Below, in pieces: positions 7,273 through 15,203 of a DNA stretch of 64,000 nt. How positions within the stretch are numbered: position 1 is the first letter of the stretch; every line of letters begins with the position of its first letter. The notes under the pieces are model-generated. The model had not been told where the DNA came from. It did no database searches and saw only the letters and a program-made list of their open reading frames with translations. The translations under genes were made by a program, and so were the position numbers. The stretch is from Bacteroidaceae bacterium (GTDB lineage: Bacteria; Bacteroidota; Bacteroidia; Bacteroidales; Bacteroidaceae): the NCBI GenBank assembly GCA_024401115.1, contig JAKSLP010000008.1, forward strand, positions 16,045 through 80,044, written 5' to 3'.

Positions 7273-8661
7273 ATGAAAACTATGTTCAAAAGTTTTTCCT
7301 TGCTGGCAGTAGCTGCTTGTGCTGGAATGAGCATCACTTCATGTACAGCCGATAAGGACCTGTACAATCCTGAAGTTGTTGAGGAGAATGTGAAGGCTGA
7401 GTATGTAGCAAATTTCGTAAAGAAATTTGGTGCTGTTAACCCTGCTGAAACTTGGGATTTCACCTCTGGAAGCACCTATTATTTGGCAGACGAGAGTGCA
7501 CCACTTGCTACAAGAGCTACAGGTTCATATGCACCGACCGTTGGTGATTACTACAATGTGGAAAAGGAAACCTTAAACTGGTTAACCAACACACTTGAAG
7601 AAAGCAAAGACAACCGTAAATTAGGTCAGCCTTTTGCCATGCAAGTTCCAGGTAATAGTTTCACCATTGTACCTATTTATCAAGGTCAAGCCGGCATGAC
7701 ATGGGACTTGCACATGGTAGTAGGAACCGGAGAGAACGCTGTGGATACCAAAATTTGGACAAAATCACAGGGTATTCAGACTGGCAAAACAGGTCGGACT
7801 GGAAATGTGACATGGACTAATTTAGCAACAAGTGAAAATACGCTATCAGCAGAAAAGGTTAGATCTAAGCAATATACCTTTGAAAACATGCCTAAAGGTG
7901 AAACCATTTACTTCTATCTGGAAATCACCTCTGGTATGAGCGGTTGGGCAACAAAAGACACTAAGCAGTCCTCTTTATCTGGTATGATGCTTACATTAGA
8001 ATGCCCACGTCCTTCCAATATTTCTGATGACCATGAGGTCAAGATTATTGGTTGTGAGGACGCAAACCTGAAAAGTTCAGATTGGGATTTGAATGACATC
8101 GTATTCTTGGTAATTGGAAACCCAGAAGCTCCAAAGCCTATTGAAGTAACAGAAGATAAGGTTATAGAGAAAGAAGAAAAGCGCTACATGATTGAGGACC
8201 TGGGTGCAACCGACGATTTCGACTTTAATGATGTTGTTGTTGACGTTAAACAAGAGCGTACAGTAACATATGTTTTGGAAAATGGCGTTATTGATTATTC
8301 GAAGACTAAATATGGTGAGTGGAAGCAAGTAGCTAGATTTAAGCATTTAGGTGGTACACTGCCATTCACAGTAAAGATCGGAAATACTGTAATTAATGAT
8401 ATTGCTCCTGCAATGGGATATGATTTCAACAATGATGAAGAAGGAGTATATGATATTACAGGTTGGGATCCAAATGACAATAACATTATTGTAACCGTCA
8501 AAGGAAAAGAGAATGAAGGTGTTAAAACCATCACATTCCCAAAGAAGGGAGAAGTTCCTATGATTATTGCTGTTAATACTAAACAAAATTGGATGACCGA
8601 GCGTACCTCAATTCCAGAAAGTTGGTGGACAGTAGAAGTAGTTGAAGAAGAAGGAGAATAA
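7273..8661 (+). CDS. LruC-like surface lipoprotein, paralogue 2
   Basis: A 462-residue predicted lipoprotein, the closest relative of paralogue 1. Signal peptide with lipobox ITSC (Cys24), then Y-V-A-N-F-V-K-K-F-G and TWDF. The middle segment carries TIYFYL, S-S-L-x-x-M-M and IIGCEDANLKSSDWDLNDIV (about 252-277), nearly superposable on paralogue 1. A second acidic loop, TDDFDFNDVV, is near 312, and ITFPKKGEVP is at the end. About 75 residues shorter than paralogue 1, mainly before the first acidic loop. Secreted and probably surface-exposed; binding partner unknown. Confidence 0.8.
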   Translation: MKTMFKSFSLLAVAACAGMSITSCTADKDLYNPEVVEENVKAEYVANFVKKFGAVNPAETWDFTSGSTYYLADESAPLATRATGSYAPTVGDYYNVEKETLNWLTNTLEESKDNRKLGQPFAMQVPGNSFTIVPIYQGQAGMTWDLHMVVGTGENAVDTKIWTKSQGIQTGKTGRTGNVTWTNLATSENTLSAEKVRSKQYTFENMPKGETIYFYLEITSGMSGWATKDTKQSSLSGMMLTLECPRPSNISDDHEVKIIGCEDANLKSSDWDLNDIVFLVIGNPEAPKPIEVTEDKVIEKEEKRYMIEDLGATDDFDFNDVVVDVKQERTVTYVLENGVIDYSKTKYGEWKQVARFKHLGGTLPFTVKIGNTVINDIAPAMGYDFNNDEEGVYDITGWDPNDNNIIVTVKGKENEGVKTITFPKKGEVPMIIAVNTKQNWMTERTSIPESWWTVEVVEEEGE

Positions 8662-8695
8662 ACATTCGTTTCTTTAAATAAAAGAGCAATCTTTT

Positions 8696-8732
8696 CCGGC
8701 ATCAGCCCTTTGTGGTTGGTGCCGGATTCTTT
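8696..8732 (+). terminator. Intrinsic terminator of LruC gene 2
   Basis: Imperfect stem CCGGCATCAGCC / GGTTGGTGCCGG, then ATTCTTTTT. Together with the preceding 35 bases it is almost identical to 10452-10520. Confidence 0.8.
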
Positions 8733-8771
8733 TTATAAACGTCGCAGTTTTTGCGATATTTCTGCTGTTTC

Positions 8772-8803
8772 TTTGTTAATTCGACATTTATTTTGTATTT
8801 TTG
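8772..8803 (+). promoter_or_regulatory. Promoter of the Fic gene
   Basis: TTTG at 8772-8775 (-33) and TATTTTTG at 8796-8803 (-7) with 20 bases between them, a good Bacteroidota promoter. Start codon 54 bases downstream. Confidence 0.65.
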
Positions 8804-8857
8804 TCGCAAATTATGCGACGATATGCAGTCTAAAATGTTGCAAATATAAATAGATTA

Positions 8858-10147
8858 ATGTATATACACGAAAGGGACAATTGGACAAACTTCCGTTGGG
8901 ACACATCACAGGTTTCACTGCTCCTGGAAGTCGTATGCCGAAAGCAGGGCCTGCTTTATGGTAGGTTGAGCTCGCTTGGCTTTGACAGCAAGTTAAGGGC
9001 TATGGCAGAGAACTTGACTCACGATGTAGTTTACTCTTCAGAGATAGAAGGCATCCGTCTGAATGTAGATCAGGTACGCTCTTCCATTGCCAGGAAACTG
9101 GGAATCGAAAATGTGAAATATTCGGCTCCTTCGCACTATGTTGACTCAGTTGTCAGTGTGATGCTTGAAGCAGTACAGCACTATGACATGTCCCTCAGTA
9201 AAGACAAACTATGCGCATGGCAGGCAGCGTTCTTTCCTGCAGGCTATAGCGAAGGTAGTCAGATTCAGGTCGGTCAGTATCGTACAAATGAAGAGCATAT
9301 CGTTAGCGGCATGTTTGGCCGTGAGAAGATTCATTATATTGCGCCATCACCTGATCGTGTAGAAGAGGAAATGAAGAAATTTCTCTCATGGTTCGATGCT
9401 GATGATCCTGTAAGCAGCATCATCCGTTCTGCCATCGCCCACTTCTGGTTTGTGAGCATCCACCCTTTCGAGGATGGCAATGGCAGGTTGGCCCGTATTC
9501 TTTCCGACATGATTCTGGCTCGTGGAGAGAAGAGCGAGTTCCGTTTCTACAATGTTTCATCGCAAATCAACAAAGACAAGAATCACTACTACGACATCTT
9601 GGAACGAATGCAGCATGGCGATGGCGACATTACCGAATGGTTGGTGTGGTACATGCAGAAATTAATAGAGGCACTTGACGAAGCAGAAACCATTGTCACC
9701 ACTATTCTAAACAAGAGCTTCTTCTGGCAGAAGGCATCGTCAATACCCATGACTGAGCGACAGACACAGATGCTCAACCTCTTCCTTGATGGATATGAAG
9801 CAAAGATAACGTCAAAGACATGGGCAACATTGGCAAAGTGTTCTAAAGACACTGCCATACGCGACATTCAAGACTTATTGGACAAAAATATCCTGATAGA
9901 GGACATCCCTGGAGCAAAACGCCCCAGCTATTCCATCGTCTATGATGCAGAAGACCTCACACAGTTCTTTACTGAGGTGAGTATCATCGAGGAGAACGAT
10001 ATTCCATATCTTAAAGCATTGTTCAAAGGTAGGAAACCTATTCACGAAAGGATTCTAAAGCTTGATGCTGAGCGATACATAAAAGGAGAACTTCCCTTAA
10101 CTAATTTGCTCAGTAAATACTGTTCTTATATAGCAGCAAGCAACTGA
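8858..10147 (+). CDS. Fic-domain protein with DUF4172 N-terminus (AMPylase, class II)
   Basis: A 429-residue cytoplasmic protein. Residues 1-85 match DUF4172 and contain the inhibitory-helix motif S-S-E-I-E-G (60-65, S-x-x-x-E-G), whose glutamate holds class II Fic enzymes inactive. The Fic core follows, with the catalytic motif HPFEDGNGRLAR starting at His202. The C-terminal third looks like a winged-helix region. Such enzymes transfer AMP (sometimes another nucleotide moiety) to hydroxyl groups of target proteins. All catalytic residues are present. Stands alone behind its own promoter within the lipoprotein island, so target and role (regulator, toxin or defence) are unknown. Confidence 0.88.
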   Translation: MYIHERDNWTNFRWDTSQVSLLLEVVCRKQGLLYGRLSSLGFDSKLRAMAENLTHDVVYSSEIEGIRLNVDQVRSSIARKLGIENVKYSAPSHYVDSVVSVMLEAVQHYDMSLSKDKLCAWQAAFFPAGYSEGSQIQVGQYRTNEEHIVSGMFGREKIHYIAPSPDRVEEEMKKFLSWFDADDPVSSIIRSAIAHFWFVSIHPFEDGNGRLARILSDMILARGEKSEFRFYNVSSQINKDKNHYYDILERMQHGDGDITEWLVWYMQKLIEALDEAETIVTTILNKSFFWQKASSIPMTERQTQMLNLFLDGYEAKITSKTWATLAKCSKDTAIRDIQDLLDKNILIEDIPGAKRPSYSIVYDAEDLTQFFTEVSIIEENDIPYLKALFKGRKPIHERILKLDAERYIKGELPLTNLLSKYCSYIAASN

Positions 10148-10291
10148 AAACACGAGCAAGCTACACCCCTGCAACCAGTTGCATGAATACCATCATTCAA
10201 TGATACCTTTATTATTATGGTGATATTTGGAACAAAACACCAAAGAGGCCAAACAGCACATTTTCCACTTATCCAATTCACCATCAATTCA

Positions 10292-10324
10292 TTGCTATTT
10301 CAACAATAATTGTTATTTTAAAAA
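10292..10324. promoter_or_regulatory. Orphan 33-bp dyad (left arm and centre intact)
   Basis: TTGCTA-n5-ACAAT-A-ATTGT as in LruC gene 2, but the right arm reads TAAAAA instead of TAGCAA. No lipoprotein gene follows, so this copy is probably a relic. Confidence 0.6.
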
Positions 10325-10451
10325 TATCTTCAGGACACAAACACTCAGATTACTGTGTCCTTGTTGAAATTGCTTAAATTTGTACTTGATTATTCAAAGG
10401 GAGATGAAAGTACACGTTCACATTCCTAAATAGTAGATTCAAAAAAACAAG

Positions 10452-10520
10452 CACATTCGTTTCTTTAAATAAAAGAGCAATTCTCTCCGGCATCAATCCT
10501 TAGTGGTTGGTGCCGGATTC
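10452..10520 (+). terminator. Orphan copy of the LruC terminator region
   Basis: CACATTCGTTTCTTTAAATA followed by the stem CCGGCATCAATC / GGTTGGTGCCGG (10487-10516) and TTCTTTTT. Nearly base-for-base equal to the end of LruC gene 2 (8662-8732), but with no gene in front. Confidence 0.75.
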
Positions 10521-10547
10521 TTTTTGCAAGCCCAACAAGCCTAATCC

Positions 10548-10631
10548 TCGAAAAAATGTAAGTTTTCGCTAAAATTTCCATCGAAAAAATGTAAGTTTAT
10601 AGTTGGCATATCCTCGAAAAAATGTAATTTT
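10548..10631. repeat. Three 33-nt-spaced iterons upstream of AAA_14/DUF4143 gene
   Basis: TCGAAAAAATGTAAGTTT at 10548 and 10581, and TCGAAAAAATGTAATTTT at 10614; repeat starts are exactly 33 bases apart. The third copy supplies the -7 box TAATTTTG (10624-10631), so a protein binding the iterons would cover the promoter. Confidence 0.7.
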
Positions 10632-10659
10632 GCATTCAGAAGTTTATAAAATAACAGGA

Positions 10660-11961
10660 ATGGATAGAATCATAACTCAAAAATTAGAGGCTTGGAAGGA
10701 AAGCAAAACCAGGAAGCCACTTATCTTGCTTGGCGCCCGTCAGGTGGGCAAAACATGGATAATGAAAGACTTTGGCAAGAATCATTATAGAAACGTGGCA
10801 TACGTGAACTGTGATGAACAACCCTTGGCCAAATCCATGTTCGAGGCAGATTATAACATTCCTCGCATATTGCTCATTGTACAGGCAATCACAGGAGTTC
10901 TGGTGGAACCAGCCAACACTCTCCTTATATTTGACGAGATTCAGGAGGCACCCCGGGGTTTACATTGCCTAAAGTATTTCTGTGAGAATGCGCCTGAATA
11001 CCATGTGATGGCAGCAGGTTCACTGTTAGGAGTAGCACTTGGTCATAAAGAGTCATATCCTGTAGGAAAAGTAAATATGCTTAGGCTTCACCCCATGAAT
11101 TTTGAGGAATTTCTATTGGCTTTAGGTGAAAAACAGATGTATAACATTCTAAAATCCGGCGACAAAGGATTACAAAGCATAATGAAGCCAAAATTCATAG
11201 AATTACTACGGCAGTATTATTTTGTTGGAGGAATGCCTGAAGTTGTCCGTTCGTACGTAGAAAATCGAGATTTAAAAGAGGTTCGAGGGCTGCAGAATGA
11301 CATCATAGAATCTTATCGACGCGATATTTCTAAACACGCCACAAAGAGTGAGGCTGTACGTATCAATCAGGTTTTGGACAGCATTCCCTCGCAACTGGCC
11401 AAGGAAAACAAAAAATTCATCTACGGTGTAATCAAGGAAGGAGCCCGCGCTGCCCAATATGAATTAGCCATACAATGGCTGGTAGATGCAGGAATTGTAT
11501 ATAAAGTACCAAGAGTCAGTACTATGAAAATGCCACTTAAAGCATATGAGGACTTGGGAGCTTTCAAACTGTTCCTGCTTGATTGTGGACTTTTGGGGCT
11601 TATGGAAGACACCCCAGCTGCGCAGGTTATAGCATCGGATAATGCATTTACAGAATACAAAGGAGCTTTTACAGAGCAATATGTTCACCAGCAGTTAGCT
11701 TCTGCAGGAATCAAAGCATATTATTGGAGTAACGCAAAGACTTCTGCAGAAATTGATTTTGTCATTCAACACGAAAATCGGGTGATACCTGTTGAGGTAA
11801 AGGCAGAGGAAAATGTCCGTGCCAAGTCAATGGCAGAATACATCAAGAACAATCCGGAACTACATCTTAAAGGATTAAGAATATCGATGAAAGATTACAT
11901 AGATCAAGGTTGGATGGAAAACATACCGCTTTATGCAATTACACTTCCTGGTCAGTCCTAA
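10660..11961 (+). CDS. AAA_14 ATPase with DUF4143 domain
   Basis: A 433-residue soluble ATPase. The P-loop GARQVGKT is at 25-32, Walker B is LLIFDEIQEA near 85-95, and the DUF4143 region occupies roughly 200-360. The C-terminus has E-I-D-F-V ... I-P-V-E-V-K-A-E, a pattern like the D-x-n-ExK nuclease-type core seen in this family. The start at 10660 (MDRIITQKLE) is chosen because the in-frame ATG at 10603 lies upstream of the -7 box. Members are common in Bacteroidota and vary between strains; cellular role not established. Its promoter is overlaid by the 33-nt iterons. Confidence 0.85.
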   Translation: MDRIITQKLEAWKESKTRKPLILLGARQVGKTWIMKDFGKNHYRNVAYVNCDEQPLAKSMFEADYNIPRILLIVQAITGVLVEPANTLLIFDEIQEAPRGLHCLKYFCENAPEYHVMAAGSLLGVALGHKESYPVGKVNMLRLHPMNFEEFLLALGEKQMYNILKSGDKGLQSIMKPKFIELLRQYYFVGGMPEVVRSYVENRDLKEVRGLQNDIIESYRRDISKHATKSEAVRINQVLDSIPSQLAKENKKFIYGVIKEGARAAQYELAIQWLVDAGIVYKVPRVSTMKMPLKAYEDLGAFKLFLLDCGLLGLMEDTPAAQVIASDNAFTEYKGAFTEQYVHQQLASAGIKAYYWSNAKTSAEIDFVIQHENRVIPVEVKAEENVRAKSMAEYIKNNPELHLKGLRISMKDYIDQGWMENIPLYAITLPGQS

Positions 11962-12198
11962 AAGCTTGTACAGTAGGATAACCCATACTATGCCCGATAT
12001 AGATTGATTTTAACCTGAAAATTTGGGTAATTAAGGTGAATTTAGGGTATACATGTCCAAATTCAAAGATTTTAGGTATTATGCATGCGAAGAACAAATA
12101 TTCAAAATCGACAAATATACATTCGAACCCAATTTTATTGCTTTATTACGGGAATAGAACAATTGGACAAAACTCAAAATTTTTCAAAAAAGGCCAAC

Positions 12199-12650
12199 TC
12201 TCCACTAAATTCTTATAACATATTGAAACACTATCAGATATCTTAGTGGAGAGTTGATTCTAAGTTTCCACTAACTTTCCACTAACTCTCCACTAGGGTT
12301 CCACTAAAAAACAAAACAATAATTATATTCAGGTTTCGCAAATGGCCTATCCAGTTGTCATCCTGAGTGAAACGAAGGATCTTACCTGGCTAGTAATGAG
12401 ATCCGCATTAGAAAGATTCTCTCTCCGCTTCGCTATGAGAGCGAACAAGTTCGAGCGCTTCGCATACGCTCAGGATGACAAATAAAACAGGATGATGAAA
12501 AATATTCAGGATGAAAGAGGGAGGAAGATTTTTTAGTGGAGGGTTGGTGGAGACTTAGTGGAGAGTTAGTGGAGAGTTGAGAGTAACTCTCCACTAAGTT
12601 TTAGTTCTGAAATACAATAAGATATACTGATTTAGTGGAAGGTTGGCGAA
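12199..12650. repeat. Degenerate short repeats (T)TAGTGGAGAG in both orientations
   Basis: About a dozen copies of an 11-base unit. CTCTCCACTAA and variants lie mainly at 12199-12308; TTAGTGGAGAG and variants at 12532-12580 and 12629-12650, with a CTCTCCACTAA facing them at 12587-12597. The two arms flank the dispersed element at 12356-12482. Confidence 0.7.
12356..12482. repeat. Dispersed TTGTCATCCTGAG element, copy 1
   Basis: 127 bases with terminal inverted repeats TTGTCATCCTGAG / CTCAGGATGACAA and no coding capacity. Same family as 24152-24236, 38785-38880 and the partial 38509-38563. Resembles widespread MITE/REP-like elements of Bacteroidota. Confidence 0.75.
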
Positions 12651-12766
12651 TTTCTGGATTTAACAAGTCTGTACGTTGCTTGTCCTGGATTCCATTAATA
12701 AATAAGGTAAATCAGAGTAACATTTCACTTAACGAAACGGATCCAGTTACTTAAGTAATCATTATT

Positions 12767-12851
12767 TTCCGCAGTCACGGAACACTTTTTCCGTGCTTAC
12801 GGAACAATAGAAGCAACTATATAAGCGGAATCTTTCCGCAGTAACGGAAAA
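12767..12851. repeat. Three TTCCG...CGGAA palindromic motifs
   Basis: TTCCGCAGTCACGGAA, TTCCGTGCTTACGGAA and TTCCGCAGTAACGGAA, each about 16 bases and nearly palindromic, within 85 bases. Could be binding sites or decayed tandem repeats. Confidence 0.6.
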
Positions 12852-13093
12852 ACAGACATATAAAATGATGTAAAGTGTAGGAATAAGGGACAAATCAAGC
12901 AAAAAAAAAACATCACCTACCCCACTAAATCAGGACAGGAAATAGGGATGATAAGCACCGTTTACGTTAAATATATTAAGAATTGAAGTCATATTAAGAG
13001 CCACTACAGCAAGAAAAAAAGTCAAAAAAATACCCTATTTTGAAAAAGGAAACACCACTATAAAATAAAGCCTTTCGATTGATGCTCAGCATA

Positions 13094-13126
13094 TTGCTGT
13101 TTCGACAATAATTGCATATTCAGCAA
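13094..13126. promoter_or_regulatory. 33-bp dyad (candidate operator) of LruC gene 3
   Basis: TTGCTG-n5-ACAAT-A-ATTGC-n5-CAGCAA. Relative to gene 2 both outer arms changed (A to G, T to C), so they stay complementary. This compensatory pair supports a functional palindrome. Confidence 0.7.
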
Positions 13127-13197
13127 ATAATGCATAGGCAAAAATTAATTCACACTTGTTAACAATTTAAACTTGCACTACTTGTGAAATTCTTTCT

Positions 13198-13205
13198 ACT
13201 TTTGC
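13198..13205 (+). promoter_or_regulatory. -7 box (TACTTTTG) of LruC gene 3
   Basis: 71 bases after the dyad, matching the spacing in genes 1 and 2. Unlike them it has no poly-G tract at -33. Confidence 0.65.
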
Positions 13206-13328
13206 AGTGTAACAAATCGGGAAACGGTTTTGTTCGGTTGAACTTACTTGAGGTTTGTGACAGCAAAGATAAAAAGAATTTTCGAGATTATAATAAATAG
13301 AGTATACACAAATTAAAAAAGAAACGAA

Positions 13329-14810
13329 ATGAGAATGAGATTTCCTTTATTCGCAATTGCAGCAGCATCTGTATTTGCTGCGTCTTGTACATCAGACAAG
13401 GATCTGTACGATGAGAACTACCAGAACGAAGTAGAGAAGGCTACCTATGAGCAGAACTTCATCAAGAAATTTGGTGCTCCCGCTGCAACTCAGGATTTCA
13501 ACGCTGTTGAGAACTATCAAATCAATGTTGAAGCTAGTGCCAGCAAAAATATTAAGATTTACGCACCTAGCCAGAATGGTGTAAGTAAATTGGTTGCAGA
13601 TTATGCTATTTCAGGTAATCAGACAATCAGCTTCGCCGCACCAGAAGGTACAGAAGTTGTGTATGTAGTAGATGATAACGGCCAGGTTCAAGCTGTAAAT
13701 CCAAAGAATGGAACTGTTTCTTTGACTTCTAGAGCAACTCGTGGCGTTACTGAAAAAGAGACTGAAAATGTTGTTATCGGAAAAGCAAAAGAAACCTGTA
13801 AAGAGTTCGCTAACTCATTTACAAGAAACACATATCTAGGATTGGTTTCAAAAACTAACGAATGGACCGTATTCTATACTAAAGGCGCTAAAAGTGCGCA
13901 GAAAGATGGTGTAATTGCTGTTGGTATTTATTACTACGACCAGAATGGTCAGAAGATTGATGTTGAGACATGGACACCTGATGCCGAGACTTTATCAAAT
14001 GGAAATGTTTCATATGGATTTACCGTCAAGATTAAGAATCAGGAAGGTCCTATCTATTGGGGCTTATGGATGGATTTGAAAGATGTAGAAGGTAGAGTTT
14101 ACGACTATGGAACGAATGATGGCACACCTTACGGTAAGTATAATGCACATGTTGATGATCTAGTAAACAGAGAAGGCGTTTCTGTCTTGGGTTTTGACTT
14201 AGACGATAACGACAACTACGGTGATGAGATTTTCATCATTAATAAATCCGAAAACGAAATCATTGACCCTACAGCATTCTCTTATGTTTTGGCTTGCGAG
14301 GATTTAGGAAATACTGACGATTTCGACTTCAACGATGTTGTATTCTCTGCTTCTTATGTAGCTGGTAGAAAAATTATGACCGTTAAGCCTTTAGCAGCTG
14401 GTGGTACTTTGAATTCTACTATTTCTTATAAGGATAAGGAGATTGGTGAAATCCATGATTTGCTGGGAGCACCATCTAACACTATCTACAACACTACTTC
14501 TTTCACCGACTCTGGAACAGAGACTTATTTTGAAGTACCTGAGTCATTTGATTTGAAGGCAGCAATGAATGATTTCGTAATTCAGGTTGTAGACGGTGAT
14601 AAGGCTACCAGAAAAATCACATTGCCAAAGGGTAACAACAAAATTCCTCAGGTAATTTGTGTTCCAGGTGATTGGTTCTGGCCAACTGAAAGAACTGAAA
14701 TTGGTGATGCTTATAAAAACTTTACCAAATGGGTACAAGCACAGCATCAGGAAGATGGCATCGAATGGTGGAAGCCAACATACGTTTCCGGTAAGGTTGT
14801 TGTAAGATAA
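13329..14810 (+). CDS. LruC-like surface lipoprotein, paralogue 3 (divergent)
   Basis: A 493-residue predicted lipoprotein: signal peptide MRMRFPLFAI..., lipobox AASC (Cys20), then TSDKDLYDE and Y-E-Q-N-F-I-K-K-F-G as in the other paralogues. The middle is unrelated to paralogues 1 and 2 at sight. It keeps ACEDLGNTDDFDFNDVVFSA (about 323-342), the acidic LruC-type loop, but lacks the DWDxND loop. The C-terminus I-T-L-P-K-G-N-N-K-I-P ... W-F-W-P-T-E-R-x-x-I is the typical LruC/DUF4842 ending. Probably surface-anchored; function unknown. Has the shared dyad but an ordinary promoter. Confidence 0.8.
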   Translation: MRMRFPLFAIAAASVFAASCTSDKDLYDENYQNEVEKATYEQNFIKKFGAPAATQDFNAVENYQINVEASASKNIKIYAPSQNGVSKLVADYAISGNQTISFAAPEGTEVVYVVDDNGQVQAVNPKNGTVSLTSRATRGVTEKETENVVIGKAKETCKEFANSFTRNTYLGLVSKTNEWTVFYTKGAKSAQKDGVIAVGIYYYDQNGQKIDVETWTPDAETLSNGNVSYGFTVKIKNQEGPIYWGLWMDLKDVEGRVYDYGTNDGTPYGKYNAHVDDLVNREGVSVLGFDLDDNDNYGDEIFIINKSENEIIDPTAFSYVLACEDLGNTDDFDFNDVVFSASYVAGRKIMTVKPLAAGGTLNSTISYKDKEIGEIHDLLGAPSNTIYNTTSFTDSGTETYFEVPESFDLKAAMNDFVIQVVDGDKATRKITLPKGNNKIPQVICVPGDWFWPTERTEIGDAYKNFTKWVQAQHQEDGIEWWKPTYVSGKVVVR

Positions 14811-14837
14811 TCACTTCACACTTCATAACTCAAAAAA

Positions 14838-14868
14838 ATCCCGAGAGCAATGCTCCCGGGATTTTTTA
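14838..14868 (+). terminator. Intrinsic terminator of LruC gene 3
   Basis: ATCCCGAGAGC-AAT-GCTCCCGGGAT stem with one mismatched pair, followed by TTTTTT. Unlike the terminators of genes 1 and 2. Confidence 0.8.
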
Positions 14869-14881
14869 TGCCCATAACCAC

Positions 14882-14967
14882 AAAAAAAAGACGGGATTGT
14901 TTCGCAACAACCCCGCTTCCATCTAATTCCAAACTTTTATGTAAGAGAAAACTATCGTTTCAATTTA
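14882..14967 (-). ncRNA. Candidate small RNA on the minus strand (about 85 nt)
   Basis: On the minus strand a complete promoter, TTG (15004-15002), 20-base spacer and TAAATTTG (14981-14974), points at a strong intrinsic terminator: CGGGGTTGTT-GCGA-AACAATCCCG (14917-14894) followed by eight Ts. The predicted transcript starts near 14967 and has no open frame. Signals are seen; transcription is inferred. Confidence 0.5.
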
Positions 14968-15144
14968 CTTATGCAAATTTAGAAAGAAATAAGGATATAC
15001 ACAAGCCACAATCGACAAAAAGAACAAATTTAACGACAAAAAAACACACATCTGAATACATTTCAAGGATGTACATATAAAACAACAACACCGCGGGCAT
15101 AATACACCTTATAAATATACTTATAGCAATAAACCCCGAATAAT

Positions 15145-15175
15145 TTTGTGCTTTGCCTATAATCATGTAACTTTG
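15145..15175 (+). promoter_or_regulatory. Promoter of purL
   Basis: TTTG (15145-15148), 19-base spacer, TAACTTTG (15168-15175), 28 bases before the start codon. Confidence 0.7.
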
Positions 15176-15203
15176 TGGCGAATTTTAAGTTAAAAAGAAA
15201 AAG

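Larger units (their letters stand above)
10148..10659. other. Gene-free stretch: orphan LruC module and 33-nt iterons
   Basis: Holds a half-decayed copy of the lipoprotein operator (10292-10324), a small hairpin (AGGACACA/TGTGTCCT, 10332-10361), a -7-like TAAATTTG (10375-10382), a nine-codon frame after GGGAG (10404-10433), a copy of the LruC terminator, and three iterons before the next gene. No intact lipoprotein gene remains. Confidence 0.65.
11962..13328. other. 1.37-kb repeat-rich region without genes
   Basis: No credible coding sequence. Contains, in order: about 220 AT-rich bases, a cluster of CTCTCCACTAA-type repeats (12199-12308), one dispersed TTGTCATCCTGAG element (12356-12482), the same repeats in opposite orientation (12532-12650), three TTCCG-n-CGGAA palindromes (12767-12851), AT-rich sequence, and from 13094 the operator, promoter and 124-base leader of the third lipoprotein gene. 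A 60-codon open frame at 12036 has no start context or family resemblance. Confidence 0.7.
14811..15203. other. Gene-free stretch before purL
   Basis: Contains the LruC gene 3 terminator (14838-14868), a minus-strand candidate small RNA (promoter and terminator listed separately), AT-rich sequence and the purL promoter. No coding sequence recognised. Confidence 0.65.

Noticed and set aside
12036..12218. 60-codon open frame in the repeat-rich region
   Set aside because: Biased, AT-rich translation without motif, ribosome-binding site or promoter.
12199..12650. Possible CRISPR array
   Set aside because: Units are 11 bases, unevenly spaced, in both orientations, with no spacers of constant length and no cas genes.
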